Origin: Glaciecola blandensis
GTDB taxonomy: Bacteria; Pseudomonadota; Gammaproteobacteria; Enterobacterales; Alteromonadaceae
Reading direction: 5' to 3'
NCBI RefSeq assembly: GCF_031846165.1
Contig: NZ_JAVRIE010000002.1
Location: 248,001 to 312,000 of the forward strand
DNA length: 64,000 nt
Part shown: positions 24,672 to 33,866 of the stretch, one piece after another
Layout: the number at the start of each line of letters is the position of its first letter
Numbering within the stretch: position 1 is the stretch's first letter
Notes under the pieces: model-generated
Databases searched by the model: none
What the model saw: the letters and a program-made list of their open reading frames with translations, nothing else
Told to the model about the DNA's origin: nothing
Made by a program: the position numbers and the translations under genes

Positions 24672-25340
24672 ATGTTTACATTACATCATTTGAATAATTC
24701 ACGATCTCAACGCATTGTTTGGATGTTGGAAGCCCTTAATGCTGACTATGAAATTAAGGTATACAAACGCGACGCTGCTACCAATTTAGCGCCACCCGAA
24801 TTGAAACAGATCCATCCCTTAGGCCGAGCGCCGGTGCTAACTCATGGTGATAAAGTCATTGCGGAATCGGGTGCTATTTGTGATTACATTGCTCACCAAT
24901 TCCCTGAGTCAGCAATGTTGCCATCGCCTGAATCAGACGAGCACAACCAAGTACAGTTTTGGTCTCACTTCTCTGAAGGGACATTCATGGCTCCCCTAGT
25001 CACCAGTATGGTGCTAGAGAAGGCCAGAGCAAAAGCAAAACCATTTTTTGTGAAATTTATTGCCGACAAAATTATAGACGGTGTGATGGATGCCTATTTT
25101 GGAAAGAACATCGAGGGCAATCTGCTATTTGTTGAGAAGCACCTTAGCGATAAGACTTGGTTTGTAGGTGATGCCCCCAGCATTGCGGATATACAAATGA
25201 GTTTTGGTCTTGAAGCACTATTCGATGCAGGAAAATTAAAGCCTTTTAAAAACATGACGGCATACGTCTTGCGTTTGCGTCAAATAGAAAGTCACAAAAT
25301 AGCAATGCAAAAAATGCGTGACGCAGAGGCGGCTAGTTAA
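24672..25340 (+). CDS. Glutathione S-transferase family protein
   Basis: The 222 residues show a thioredoxin-like N-terminal domain (FTLHHLNNSRSQRIVWMLEALNADYEIK, then APVLTHGDKVIAESGAICDYI with the glutathione-binding Glu-Ser). An all-helical C-terminal domain follows, with FVGDAPSIADIQMSFGLEAL. The Ser-Arg-Ser near residue 10 and the overall pattern suggest a bacterial beta- or theta-like class; the substrate is unknown. A short GGACG lies before the ATG. The stop overlaps that of the convergent recQ by a few bases. The 145 bases upstream, after the cytochrome gene, show nothing beyond a possible promoter. Confidence 0.85.
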   Translation: MFTLHHLNNSRSQRIVWMLEALNADYEIKVYKRDAATNLAPPELKQIHPLGRAPVLTHGDKVIAESGAICDYIAHQFPESAMLPSPESDEHNQVQFWSHFSEGTFMAPLVTSMVLEKARAKAKPFFVKFIADKIIDGVMDAYFGKNIEGNLLFVEKHLSDKTWFVGDAPSIADIQMSFGLEALFDAGKLKPFKNMTAYVLRLRQIESHKIAMQKMRDAEAAS

Positions 25341-27211
25341 CGCGTTGCCAAGTAATCTTCTATTAAACTGATGAACGCTTTACCATAGCGTTCTAGTTTA
25401 CGTTGGCCCACACCATTCACACCAATAAATTCAGTTTCATTGACCGGCGTTTTGTCGGTCATGTCGGCTAATGTGGCGTCACTGAATATCACAAAAGCAG
25501 GCACATTATCTTCCTCAGCAATTTGCTTCCGTAAATGCTTCAACTTGGCAAACAATTGACGATCGATGTTTACCGGCTCTGCCTTATTTCGTTTGCTTGT
25601 GTCGATACTGAGCTTTGGAACAGCTAGTTGTATGGTGCGGTCGCCCTTTAATACAGCTCGTGCTGATTCATTTAAACGCAAAATACCCGACATAGTCATG
25701 TCTATGCGCAACAAACCTTGATGAATTAGTTGTTGGATGAGGTTATGCCAATACGTATCTGATTGCTCTTTACCCAAACCATAGGTACTGAGTTCGTTGT
25801 GTTGATTATCTAAAATACGTCGAATGCTTTTGCCACGAAAAACATCAATTAAATATTGCACAGAAGTGTCTTGCTTCAAGCGCAATACACAAGAAAGAAG
25901 CTGCTGGGCTTGAGTTGTTCCGTCGAACATTTTGGGCGGATCTAAACAGATGTCACAGTTTCCACACTGCTCTTCACGGTAATCAGAGAAGTAATTTAAT
26001 AGTACTTGCCTGCGACAAGTTTGCGCTTCTGCAAATGATTCCATCGCTTCAAACTTCTGCATTTCAATATCAAAGCGATCAGCAGATGTACCCGTGGATA
26101 TCCACTGCTTGATTCTTGCAGCGTCACGTTCATCAAATAGTAATAATGCTTCTGCAGGCATACCATCACGACCTGCACGGCCAGTTTCTTGATAGTAAGA
26201 TTCAACACTGCGAGGAACATCATGATGCACAACAAAGCGGACATTTGATTTATTGATACCCATGCCGAATGCAACGGTCGCGACGACTACTTGCAAATCA
26301 TCTTTTAAGAACTGTGTTTGTACAAACTCTCGCGTGCCAGTATCCAAACCCGCATGATAGGCGTCACACTTAATACCTGCGCTTTGCAATCGGACTGTGA
26401 GATCGTCGACCTTTGCTCTACTGTTGCAGTACACGATGCCTGCGGCCCCATCTTGCTGCTTGACGAAGGTGACGACTTGGTCGAAGCCCTTATATTTGGC
26501 TAGTAAGTTATAGCGAATGTTCGGGCGGTCGAAGCCACCTTTATATACCAAGGGGTCAACCAAGCCGAGTTGGTGCTGAATATCAACTTGTGTCGCGTGG
26601 TCAGCCGTTGCTGTCAGTGCAATAAATGGAGTGTCGATAAAAACACTTTTGAGTCGCCCAAGATTTCGATAGTCTTGACGGAAATCATGCCCCCAGTGTG
26701 AAACACAGTGTGCTTCATCTATGGCAATAAGGCTCACCTTAACCTTAGCTAGGGAGTTAAGAAAGTAAGATTGTAATAAACGCTCTGGCGCTACATACAA
26801 TAAATCTAGCTCACCCTCATGCAATGCATCATTCACTTTTTGTGCTTCTTCGGGGTCTTGTGAAGAATTCAGATAAGCGGCTTTAACGCCTTGAGTGCTT
26901 AATTGTTGCACTTGATCCTGCATCAGCGAAATAAGGGGGGAGACGACAAGGGTCAATCCATCCATTGCCAATGCCGGCACTTGATAACATAATGATTTTC
27001 CACCGCCAGTGGGTAGCAGAATAAGTGCATCTTGCCCTGAGATCACCGCTTCTATGACTTCGAGTTGCCCCGGACGGAATTCCGGATAACCGAAGGTATC
27101 TTTGAGTATCTTTCCGCACAAGATTTTAGTGTCAGCTGATTCGACGACAACTTCATCATGCGTGCTGATTTCTGTGCTGGTTTCAAAAGCTAGGGGCAAG
27201 GGACATCTCAA
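25337..27211 (-). CDS. recQ: ATP-dependent DNA helicase RecQ
   Basis: This 3'-5' helicase works in recombination and replication-fork repair. The 624 residues carry Walker A in LLPTGGGKSLCYQVPA, the DEAH box in IAIDEAHCVSHWGHDFR, and motif III in FIALTATAD. The motif VI region is YQETGRAGRDGMPAEALLL. The RQC zinc site has CRRQVLLNYF, then CGNCDIC. A single HRDC domain lies at about residues 545-620. Length and order match E. coli RecQ. About 30 residues precede the helicase core. The start codon is the only Met before it, with a weak ribosome binding site, so the exact N-terminus is uncertain. The gene is convergent with the GST gene and divergent from a toxin-antitoxin pair. Confidence 0.94.
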   Translation of the reverse strand: MRCPLPLAFETSTEISTHDEVVVESADTKILCGKILKDTFGYPEFRPGQLEVIEAVISGQDALILLPTGGGKSLCYQVPALAMDGLTLVVSPLISLMQDQVQQLSTQGVKAAYLNSSQDPEEAQKVNDALHEGELDLLYVAPERLLQSYFLNSLAKVKVSLIAIDEAHCVSHWGHDFRQDYRNLGRLKSVFIDTPFIALTATADHATQVDIQHQLGLVDPLVYKGGFDRPNIRYNLLAKYKGFDQVVTFVKQQDGAAGIVYCNSRAKVDDLTVRLQSAGIKCDAYHAGLDTGTREFVQTQFLKDDLQVVVATVAFGMGINKSNVRFVVHHDVPRSVESYYQETGRAGRDGMPAEALLLFDERDAARIKQWISTGTSADRFDIEMQKFEAMESFAEAQTCRRQVLLNYFSDYREEQCGNCDICLDPPKMFDGTTQAQQLLSCVLRLKQDTSVQYLIDVFRGKSIRRILDNQHNELSTYGLGKEQSDTYWHNLIQQLIHQGLLRIDMTMSGILRLNESARAVLKGDRTIQLAVPKLSIDTSKRNKAEPVNIDRQLFAKLKHLRKQIAEEDNVPAFVIFSDATLADMTDKTPVNETEFIGVNGVGQRKLERYGKAFISLIEDYLATR

Positions 27212-27375
27212 TAAAAGGAATTGGGTGGATCTTACGTGTTTTCAACACAAAATTCATGCTGTACTCGAGCCCATTTTCTTAAAATTAGCGTAAACAAGAT
27301 TTTGCACCTATCATTTTACTGTAGTAATGTAGTTACAACGTTCAAATATTAAACGATCGGAGTGAATAAAACACT

Positions 27376-27612
27376 ATGAGCAGCGATACCTTTACCAGTA
27401 GACAATTCAACCAAGACCCCAGTTCTGTCAAACGTGCCGCAAAAAATGGTCCAGTTAAAATAACCGAGCGCGGTGTTGTGGCCTTTATGATGATGAATAT
27501 TGATGACTACCTAGAGATAACGGGTAAAACCAGCACTATCTTAGATTTAGTCAGTGCGCCCAATACTCAAGATATTCAATTGGACGTGCCTAAGTTTAAA
27601 ACTTCGAATTGA
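27376..27612 (+). CDS. Phd/YefM-type antitoxin
   Basis: The 78-residue protein has the Phd/YefM pattern: an N-terminal DNA-binding fold with FTSRQFNQDPSSVKRAAKNGPVKITERGVVAFMMMNIDDYLEI, and a short C-terminal tail that would wrap the toxin. It lies 54 bases upstream of a PIN-domain toxin gene in the same direction. As in other modules of this type, it probably represses the operon. A direct repeat TGTAGT at 27320-27325 and 27328-27333 lies about 45-55 bases before the ATG and could be its operator. The partner is a PIN nuclease rather than the Doc or YoeB more often seen with Phd/YefM. Confidence 0.82.
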   Translation: MSSDTFTSRQFNQDPSSVKRAAKNGPVKITERGVVAFMMMNIDDYLEITGKTSTILDLVSAPNTQDIQLDVPKFKTSN

Positions 27613-27666
27613 ATCGCTCGTCTGAATTAACTGTTAACCTCAATGTAAGACCAAGGGAGTTTTTGC

Positions 27667-28080
27667 ATGTTTTTACTCGATACAAACGTAGTATCAGCGC
27701 TTCGCAACCCAAGTGATGAAGATGCTAAGTTAGTAAAGTGGGCTACTAGCCAGCAAGTATTTAACCTTTATATTTCGTCGCTTTCAATACTAGAATTGAA
27801 GTTGGCAATACTAGAAAAAAGAAAAACAGATGCCTCACAGGGTGAAGCGTTAAATCAGTGGCTTCAAACGAAAGTTTTAAACGGTTTTAAAGGTCGTATT
27901 GTTGCTTTTGATGCCGAAATGGCTGAGTATTGCGCCGCCTTGCATGTACCTAACCCAAAATCAGAGCGAGATGCTATGATTGCGGCAACATGTTTGGTGA
28001 ACAACATGACTTTGGTCACAAAGTCACCGGCAGATTTTAAACACATTAAAATCCAAACTATCAATCCCTGGGAAGTATAG
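27667..28080 (+). CDS. PIN-domain (VapC-like) toxin nuclease
   Basis: The 137 residues form a PIN domain. The N-terminal acidic residue is in FLLDTNVVSALRNP. Glu sits in ILELKLAILEKR, and a C-terminal acidic cluster lies in PKSERDAMIAATCLVNNMTLVTKSPADF. These three to four acidic residues bind the metal in VapC RNases, which usually cleave tRNA or rRNA to stop growth. It matches the FitB-like subgroup in length and layout. A GGGAG six bases before the ATG is a good binding site. It is the second gene of the pair, and the frame is intact, so the module looks functional. Confidence 0.85.
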   Translation: MFLLDTNVVSALRNPSDEDAKLVKWATSQQVFNLYISSLSILELKLAILEKRKTDASQGEALNQWLQTKVLNGFKGRIVAFDAEMAEYCAALHVPNPKSERDAMIAATCLVNNMTLVTKSPADFKHIKIQTINPWEV

Positions 28081-28143
28081 CCCTGCGCATAGCAAGTATC
28101 GATTGCTGCTAGCTTGGATTGAATTCAACATGAAGAGTTAGTC

Positions 28144-29073
28144 TTGAATCAGCCCGCTACTACATCAGCCAAGTCCGGCGTAATATTTGCCCTTTGTGCC
28201 TACACAATGTGGGGCATTGCGCCTATCTATTTTAAAGCATTGCACATGGTACCACCGATGGAAATTCTCATGCATCGAGTGATATGGTCTGCAGTGGTCT
28301 TAGTATTGTTGATCGTTGGTTTACGCCATATTAAAAAAGTCATTGCTGCCGTTAGTAATCGTCGAGTGTTATTGACGCTGATGGCCGCCAGCTTACTGTT
28401 GGCGTGCAATTGGTTTTTATTCATCTGGGCAGTGAACAATAATTTCATGTTGGAAGCGAGTTTAGGATATTACATCAATCCCTTAATTAACGTGTTTCTT
28501 GGGCGTCTGTTTCTTGGTGAACGTTTACGTTTAACTCAAAAAATTGCAGTAGGCATAGCGATCAGTGGAGTGGCGATCATGATATTCAATTTTGGCTATT
28601 TGCCATGGATAGCCTTAACCTTGGCCTGTAGCTTCAGTATTTATGGACTAATGCGCAAGCAGGTGGCTGTGGATTCCTTGCCTGGCTTGTTTATTGAAAC
28701 CATCTTTATTTTACCTGCAGCCCTTATATACTGGGCATTTTTCGTCACTCAGTCGGGAGACTTTACTCAAAATTCGAGCCAACTCAATATTCTCTTGTTG
28801 TGTGCCGGTATTGTTTCAACCGCTCCATTATTGTGCTTCACCGCAGCGGCTCGCCGAATACGCTACTCTACACTGGGCTTCTTTCAGTACATCGGCCCTT
28901 CATTGATGTTTATCTTGGCAGTTGTGATTTACAACGAACCACTTAGCACTGGCCGTTTGGTAACCTTTGGATTCGTGTGGACAGCATTAGCCGTATTTAC
29001 TTACGATTCAGTTAAGCATTACCGTAGAGAGAAGAAGGAAAAAAAGCTAGCTGCACTCAGGCCGGAGGCTTAA
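28144..29073 (+). CDS. rarD: RarD-type EamA family transporter
   Basis: The 309-residue inner-membrane protein has about ten hydrophobic segments in two five-helix EamA halves, as in RarD. The N-terminal motif GVIFALCAYTMWGIAPIYFKAL and the block NWFLFIWAVNN are typical of the RarD group. The natural substrate of RarD is uncertain; the chloramphenicol-sensitivity name is historical. The start is a TTG at 28144 with a GAAGAG-type site about eight bases upstream; the next Met lies inside the first membrane helix. The C-terminus is a charged cytoplasmic tail (REKKEKKLAAL). No operon partner is evident. Confidence 0.85.
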   Translation: MNQPATTSAKSGVIFALCAYTMWGIAPIYFKALHMVPPMEILMHRVIWSAVVLVLLIVGLRHIKKVIAAVSNRRVLLTLMAASLLLACNWFLFIWAVNNNFMLEASLGYYINPLINVFLGRLFLGERLRLTQKIAVGIAISGVAIMIFNFGYLPWIALTLACSFSIYGLMRKQVAVDSLPGLFIETIFILPAALIYWAFFVTQSGDFTQNSSQLNILLLCAGIVSTAPLLCFTAAARRIRYSTLGFFQYIGPSLMFILAVVIYNEPLSTGRLVTFGFVWTALAVFTYDSVKHYRREKKEKKLAALRPEA

Positions 29074-29216
29074 GTTTTTCTGCGACTAATAGCGGGCGTT
29101 GAGTCGATTCAATGTAAGCGATTTATTGAATCTATTTTGGTGACGCTTCGTACACACTTTACCTATATATTTTTACAGTGCTAAACTCTGCGGCATGCAA
29201 TGAAAGCAAGGATAAG

Positions 29217-31436
29217 ATGATTAAAGATGTGAAAACAGAAGCAAAAATACAGTTATTTTTTGCTGAATGCCAAACTTTACTTCTAGACGCGATCATGACC
29301 AAACAACTGTCATCCTTTTTTGAATTGGTCGTTAAAAAAATCAAATCTGAAGTTGGTGCAAATGAAGCTGAATGTGCAGTCTATTTGCATGAATTTAATG
29401 CTTTTCATGCTCTCAGTCAAACATCTAAAAATCAATTTGAACTGCATGCTGAGAATAGCGATTCCCTCAAATTTAAAACAAACTCAACAGTAAGTAAACT
29501 TATCTCGGAAGGTTTAATTGCTCCTTCAAACCCTACACATAAACCCTCTGAAAAGTATGTTTACCGATTGAGGATTGCAAACGATGCTGGCGCACTTATC
29601 GGCGAATTGGTTTTGTTTGTCCCTCCTGAAGTTAGATTAGATAACCGACAGTTAAAACTAATTGCCTCAGTAGAGCCGATTCTTGCAAAAGCTTTTCATG
29701 CTTACGAACAAGCAAATATTGTTGATTCTAAAATACAAACCTTAGAGCGAGATAACGAAAAGTTTAGAGCCTTTATCAAAGTGATGCCTGATCTCGCTCT
29801 AATTATCAGTAAAGAAGGGGTTTATGAGGACGTTTATGGATCCCCAAATAATCTACTTTATATTTCAGCAACCGCTCTGGTTCATAAGAATGTAAGAGAT
29901 GTCTTTCCTCCTGATGCTGCTCAGAGAATTATGAATGTTATTTCGAGAGCTTTGCAAACAAATAGTATTCAAGAATACGAATACCCTTTGGAAGAGGAAA
30001 ATAGAATTGCTATTTTTGAGGCGAGAGTGACTCCAGTTAAATACCACCCGGGAGAGAATGAAATTCCATCCCACGTCTTATGGATGGCTAGAGATGTTAC
30101 TGATGAAAAGAAAAACCAAGACCGCATCACAGAGCTGGCTTATTTTGATCATTTGACCAACCTGCCTAACAGAAGAATGTTTAACGAACGGTTAGAGTTA
30201 GCGGTAAAAACTAAAAAGGCATCGCATGAGTTTGGAGCTATTTTATTTTTAGACCTGGATAACTTTAAGCGTGTAAACGATTCTTTAGGTCATTTGGCTG
30301 GTGATGAGCTCCTAACCAAGGTGGCTAAAAGGCTCAAGAAATCTCTCAGAAAAACTGATGTCTTGGCGAGAATTGGCGGTGATGAGTTTGTTATCTTAGT
30401 CGAAAATGTTGGGCATACCATTGAACAGTCTCAAAGCGAAGTGGCAGTTGTAGCGAAAAAAGTACAAGCTGCTTTTTTTGACAAATTTATTATCGGTGAC
30501 TTCTCACTAAAAATATCAAGTAGTATTGGTATTTGTTTTATAGACGATCATTCAGACGCTCAAAGTATTATGAAATTTGCTGACACTGCGATGTACAGTG
30601 CAAAGCGAAAGGGTGGCGATTTATTCAGTTTTTATGATGCAGAAAATCAAACATTGTTAGAGCGTCAATTAACCTTTGAATCAGAGATTGTCAGTGCGAT
30701 TGAAAACAATCAATTTTGTGCATTTTTCCAGGCGCAAGTTGATGCTGATGGCAAGTTATGTGGTGCTGAAGCATTAATTAGATGGAACCATCCGGAAAGA
30801 GGTTTGGTGCCACCGAATGAATTTATTTCAGTCGCAGAACAGTTTGGCTTGATCCAAAAACTTCAGGACATTGTGCTTGAAGATATGTGCAAACTCATCA
30901 ATCTTCTGGAGAAAAAGCAAGCTTTAACCGAGGGCTTCAGGTTATCTATAAATATCAGTCATTCGCAGTTTAGGTCACTTAACTTCGAGCAAATGTTGTG
31001 CGACATTCTGAAAAAACACAAGGTTTCTGCTAGCAAAATCATACTAGAGATAACGGAAAGTATGCTGGCACTTGATATTGAACAGACAATTAATCAAATG
31101 TCAGCTATTGCCCGTTTAGGTTTTAAGTTTTCTATTGACGATTTTGGTACTGGATATTCCAGTCTGTCAAATTTGCATTTATACCCTGTAGAAGAATTGA
31201 AAATTGATAAATCTTTCATTGATCGGATAACTGATGAGGGCGGTTTGAGCATTGTAGAAACTATCATTAGTTTAGCGAAGAATTTGAATATGAATATCGT
31301 TGCAGAGGGAGTAGAAAATCAAGAGCAAATAGCATTGCTGAAAGCGCGCGATTTGAATGTCATGCAGGGATATTATTTTTCTAAGCCATTGCCTATGGAA
31401 GACTACATAGAGTGGCATTGTGCCCATACAAAATAA
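29217..31436 (+). CDS. Cytoplasmic PAS-GGDEF-EAL c-di-GMP enzyme
   Basis: From the ATG at 29217 (AAGGATAAG just upstream) the protein has 739 residues; a GTG at 29178 would add 13. It has no membrane segment. The N-terminal part (about 10-165) looks GAF-like. A PAS domain follows at about 175-295, then GGDEF at about 300-465 with an intact GGDEF motif (ARIGGDEFVIL) and an RKTD inhibitory site five residues before it. The EAL domain (about 480-735) has intact EALIRW, NISHSQF, EITESML, SIDDFGTGYSS, KIDKSF and AEGVEN. Both synthesis and breakdown of c-di-GMP are possible. The coding sequence is richer in A+T than its neighbours, which might indicate transfer. Confidence 0.87.
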   Translation: MIKDVKTEAKIQLFFAECQTLLLDAIMTKQLSSFFELVVKKIKSEVGANEAECAVYLHEFNAFHALSQTSKNQFELHAENSDSLKFKTNSTVSKLISEGLIAPSNPTHKPSEKYVYRLRIANDAGALIGELVLFVPPEVRLDNRQLKLIASVEPILAKAFHAYEQANIVDSKIQTLERDNEKFRAFIKVMPDLALIISKEGVYEDVYGSPNNLLYISATALVHKNVRDVFPPDAAQRIMNVISRALQTNSIQEYEYPLEEENRIAIFEARVTPVKYHPGENEIPSHVLWMARDVTDEKKNQDRITELAYFDHLTNLPNRRMFNERLELAVKTKKASHEFGAILFLDLDNFKRVNDSLGHLAGDELLTKVAKRLKKSLRKTDVLARIGGDEFVILVENVGHTIEQSQSEVAVVAKKVQAAFFDKFIIGDFSLKISSSIGICFIDDHSDAQSIMKFADTAMYSAKRKGGDLFSFYDAENQTLLERQLTFESEIVSAIENNQFCAFFQAQVDADGKLCGAEALIRWNHPERGLVPPNEFISVAEQFGLIQKLQDIVLEDMCKLINLLEKKQALTEGFRLSINISHSQFRSLNFEQMLCDILKKHKVSASKIILEITESMLALDIEQTINQMSAIARLGFKFSIDDFGTGYSSLSNLHLYPVEELKIDKSFIDRITDEGGLSIVETIISLAKNLNMNIVAEGVENQEQIALLKARDLNVMQGYYFSKPLPMEDYIEWHCAHTK

Positions 31437-31521
31437 ACGGTAGAGTGGTTCATCCAACATTAACGAATGTAATAACCTCTATTATTCATAAACATGAGTT
31501 TTAATTTAAGCATGAATTAAC

Positions 31522-31974
31522 ATGAAAAGCTCGACACTATTATTAATAACAGCATTTATCATAACTGGTTTGTCAGCTTGCTCTAGCACTACTCGCCAAA
31601 ATTCTTCAAACAAAAGCGCAACGGTAAAAGAAACTAAAGTGGCTGTTTTCACTAGCACTTCTTCTGAGCCAGTTGCGAAAGTTGGCGATACCTTCACATC
31701 AGAAAATATCATCTATACTGTGCAAGATGAGAACTCATTACTTACATTAGAATGCTCAGCCAGTGAGAAGGCCTCAACACCCGGTTTTGTTGTTGCGCTT
31801 TTTTGCAATAATTTCGCTAAAAGCACACTCATTGAAAAACAAAAAGAAGGGTATCTATTCAAAGATGAGAACACCGATAAACCTTTCGGTAACGCAAGCG
31901 ATGTTATACAGTCACTACCAGATGCAAAAGCGAGCAATGTTAAGCTTGTTAAAACTTTTCCTTATAAAAAGTAG
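31522..31974 (+). CDS. Small lipoprotein of unknown function
   Basis: The 150-residue protein starts with a lipoprotein signal (KSSTLLLITAFIITGLSACSS, lipobox LSAC, Cys20). A Ser/Thr-rich linker follows and then a small folded part. Two Cys residues in the mature part (LECSASEK and ALFCNNF) might form a disulfide. I do not recognise a family. It is AT-rich like the preceding GGDEF-EAL gene, 85 bases upstream. The 372 bases that follow, up to trpS, carry no convincing gene. Confidence 0.6.
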   Translation: MKSSTLLLITAFIITGLSACSSTTRQNSSNKSATVKETKVAVFTSTSSEPVAKVGDTFTSENIIYTVQDENSLLTLECSASEKASTPGFVVALFCNNFAKSTLIEKQKEGYLFKDENTDKPFGNASDVIQSLPDAKASNVKLVKTFPYKK

Positions 31975-32346
31975 AACAATTACTTTCTAACACTTGTCTC
32001 AGAAATCGGCCTCGCTGATATATTTTTGAATATGGCGAAACACATTCTAGGACCAGTGCAGCTCTTGAGTTTTATTATGTGGAGCATATTTATTGCTTTG
32101 TCTAACATCACTGTTTTTACGTACGTTTTTCTATTGGTAATCCACTGTTGGGAGTTGATTTTCGAAAGAATTATCGTTAACCTACCTGCATGACATACAT
32201 TCCAACGTCCACATCATTCTACTTCTGGTGGCGCTCTTTTTAGAGCGGCGCTGAATTCTTACATTCTTAAGCTGCTGGAAGGTAGCTAAGACTGTAATTT
32301 CTTTTATATCTCCAGTAGCGATCTATTTAAACTAGGAGATATACAT
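31975..32346 (+). other. Intergenic region upstream of trpS, with weak hairpins
   Basis: I find no certain gene here. A 38-codon frame at 32077-32193 begins Met-Trp and has a second Trp near codon 25, but lacks a good ribosome binding site. Two modest hairpins occur: GCTC-TTTTTA-GAGC near 32231-32244, and AGCTGC pairing with GTAGCT at about 32270-32287. Neither has a T run. The ribosome binding site AGGAGATATACAT directly before the trpS ATG is very strong. Confidence 0.4.
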
Positions 32347-33369
32347 ATGAACACAAAACAAAATGCTGAAAAACCAGAAATTATTCTGACCGGAGACAGA
32401 GCAACAGGTCCCTTACATCTCGGTCATTATGTCGGCTCTTTAAAGCAACGTGTAACTTTACAGTCAATTCACGAGCAAACGATTCTCGTCGCTGATATGC
32501 AAGGTCTTACTGACAATGCCCACAATCCGAAAAAAGTATCATCCAACATTTTAAATATCGTTGCTGATTATCTCGCTGTTGGTATCGACCCTTCCAAAAC
32601 AACTATTTGCCTTCAATCACAACTTCCCGCCCTTGCTGAGTTGACGATGTACTACAATAACCTTGTCACCATCAGTCGGTTAGAGCGAAATCCGACTGTT
32701 AAAAGTGAAATCCAAAACAAAGGGTTTGAACGGTCTATCCCAGCTGGTTTTCTAACATACCCCATATCGCAAGCTGCCGATATAACAGGGTTCAAGGCAT
32801 CTTTAGTGCCAGTCGGAGATGACCAGTTACCCATGCTTGAACAAACTAATGAGATAGTGAGAAAGGTTAATTCACTAGCAGGACGTACGGTCCTGAGTGA
32901 ATGCAGACCTTTACTAAGCAATGCGTCGCGGCTTCCTAGTACAGATGGAAAAAATAAGATGTCTAAGTCGATGGGCAATGCAATTAACCTTGGGGCCACT
33001 GAAAAAGAAATCTCCGTAGCTGTAAAGTCCATGTATACCGACCCTAATCATCTAATGGTTGAAGATCCCGGTAAAGTCGAAGGAAATATCGTTTTTACCT
33101 ATCTCGATGCCTTTCATCCTGATGAGGCCTATATAAACCAATTAAAAGAGCACTATCGTCGTGGAGGTCTAGGTGACGGTACAACGAAAAAAATACTGGA
33201 GGAGTGTTTGCAAGACATGCTTCGACCTATAAGAGAAAGAAGAGGCGAGTTTTTAAATGATAAGGCTCAACTGGTAGATATTTTAGTCAAGGGAAGTCAA
33301 ATCTCGAGAGAAAAAACAGCGGAAGTGCTTTTTAATGTTAAAGATATTTTTGGATTGAATATTTTCTGA
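32347..33369 (+). CDS. trpS: Tryptophanyl-tRNA synthetase (divergent type)
   Basis: TrpRS attaches tryptophan to its tRNA. The 340 residues show the class I HIGH-type motif in TGDRATGPLHLGHYVGSLK and an intact KMSKS in KNKMSKSMGNAI. The amino acid-binding part includes YPISQAADI and PVGDDQLPMLEQ. The opening is the TGDR-TG-LHLGH form seen in a second TrpRS lineage, unlike the FSGAQPSGELTIGNY form of E. coli TrpS. A second, housekeeping TrpRS may exist elsewhere, and some auxiliary TrpRS enzymes are known to resist indolmycin. No biosynthetic genes are adjacent. An exceptionally good ribosome binding site (AGGAG, eight bases before ATG) suggests strong translation. Confidence 0.9.
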   Translation: MNTKQNAEKPEIILTGDRATGPLHLGHYVGSLKQRVTLQSIHEQTILVADMQGLTDNAHNPKKVSSNILNIVADYLAVGIDPSKTTICLQSQLPALAELTMYYNNLVTISRLERNPTVKSEIQNKGFERSIPAGFLTYPISQAADITGFKASLVPVGDDQLPMLEQTNEIVRKVNSLAGRTVLSECRPLLSNASRLPSTDGKNKMSKSMGNAINLGATEKEISVAVKSMYTDPNHLMVEDPGKVEGNIVFTYLDAFHPDEAYINQLKEHYRRGGLGDGTTKKILEECLQDMLRPIRERRGEFLNDKAQLVDILVKGSQISREKTAEVLFNVKDIFGLNIF

Positions 33370-33465
33370 GTAACTTGTTTTCATCAGCCAGCTTCCAAAG
33401 GTTCATTACCTCAACCTTGTGAAGCTGTTTCTGTAAACGTGATAAGTATAATTAATGTTTCCGTA

Positions 33466-33702
33466 TTAGTTAGAATTTAGCGCAGATTGCACTACCTGTG
33501 CGTGTTCAGCCAAATCATGACCGAGGTCAGTCAGATAACCACCATCAGGCTGAGTAACAATCCCTTTATCAAATAAACGTTGAGCTGCATTAATCATAGC
33601 TGGATCAGCATCCTTATGGATTTTCAAACCTTGCATTAAACTTTTGTTTGGGAATTTAAGGATGAGGTTTAACTCTTCGGTTAATTCTGTAGTAAATGGC
33701 AT
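33466..33702 (-). CDS. TIGR02647 family protein
   Basis: The 78-residue protein has the full TIGR02647 pattern, with MPFTTELTEELNLI at the start, then KIHKDADP, RLFDKGIVTQPDGGYLTDLG and AEHAQ. It is a small, probably helical cytoplasmic protein of unknown role, common in Pseudomonas, Shewanella and Alteromonas. AGAGAGGGACGA before the ATG is a good ribosome binding site. It is a single gene, convergent with trpS. Confidence 0.85.
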   Translation of the reverse strand: MPFTTELTEELNLILKFPNKSLMQGLKIHKDADPAMINAAQRLFDKGIVTQPDGGYLTDLGHDLAEHAQVVQSALNSN

Positions 33703-33866
33703 TCGTCCCTCTCTTCTTTGTTGTTGCAGTCGTGTGTAGAGTCGATGTGTCTTGCTTGTTCATATTTCGCTAATTTACAGCGCTAGTCAACTGCTTTTGC
33801 TAGCGCTTCTGCCTATATCGCAAAATCTTACTGACAAAGGTTCGCCTCAGCTGTTGTATTCTTTCC

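Noticed and set aside
32077..32193. A 38-codon frame beginning Met-Trp upstream of trpS as a leader peptide.
   Set aside because: It lacks a ribosome binding site, the two Trp codons are far apart, and no terminator/antiterminator pair follows. Kept only as part of the trpS finding.
32331..32349. The trpS ribosome binding site resembles that of pET vectors, suggesting vector contamination.
   Set aside because: The surrounding sequence is not vector and the match covers only the T7 gene 10-type binding site; chance or selection for strong translation is enough.
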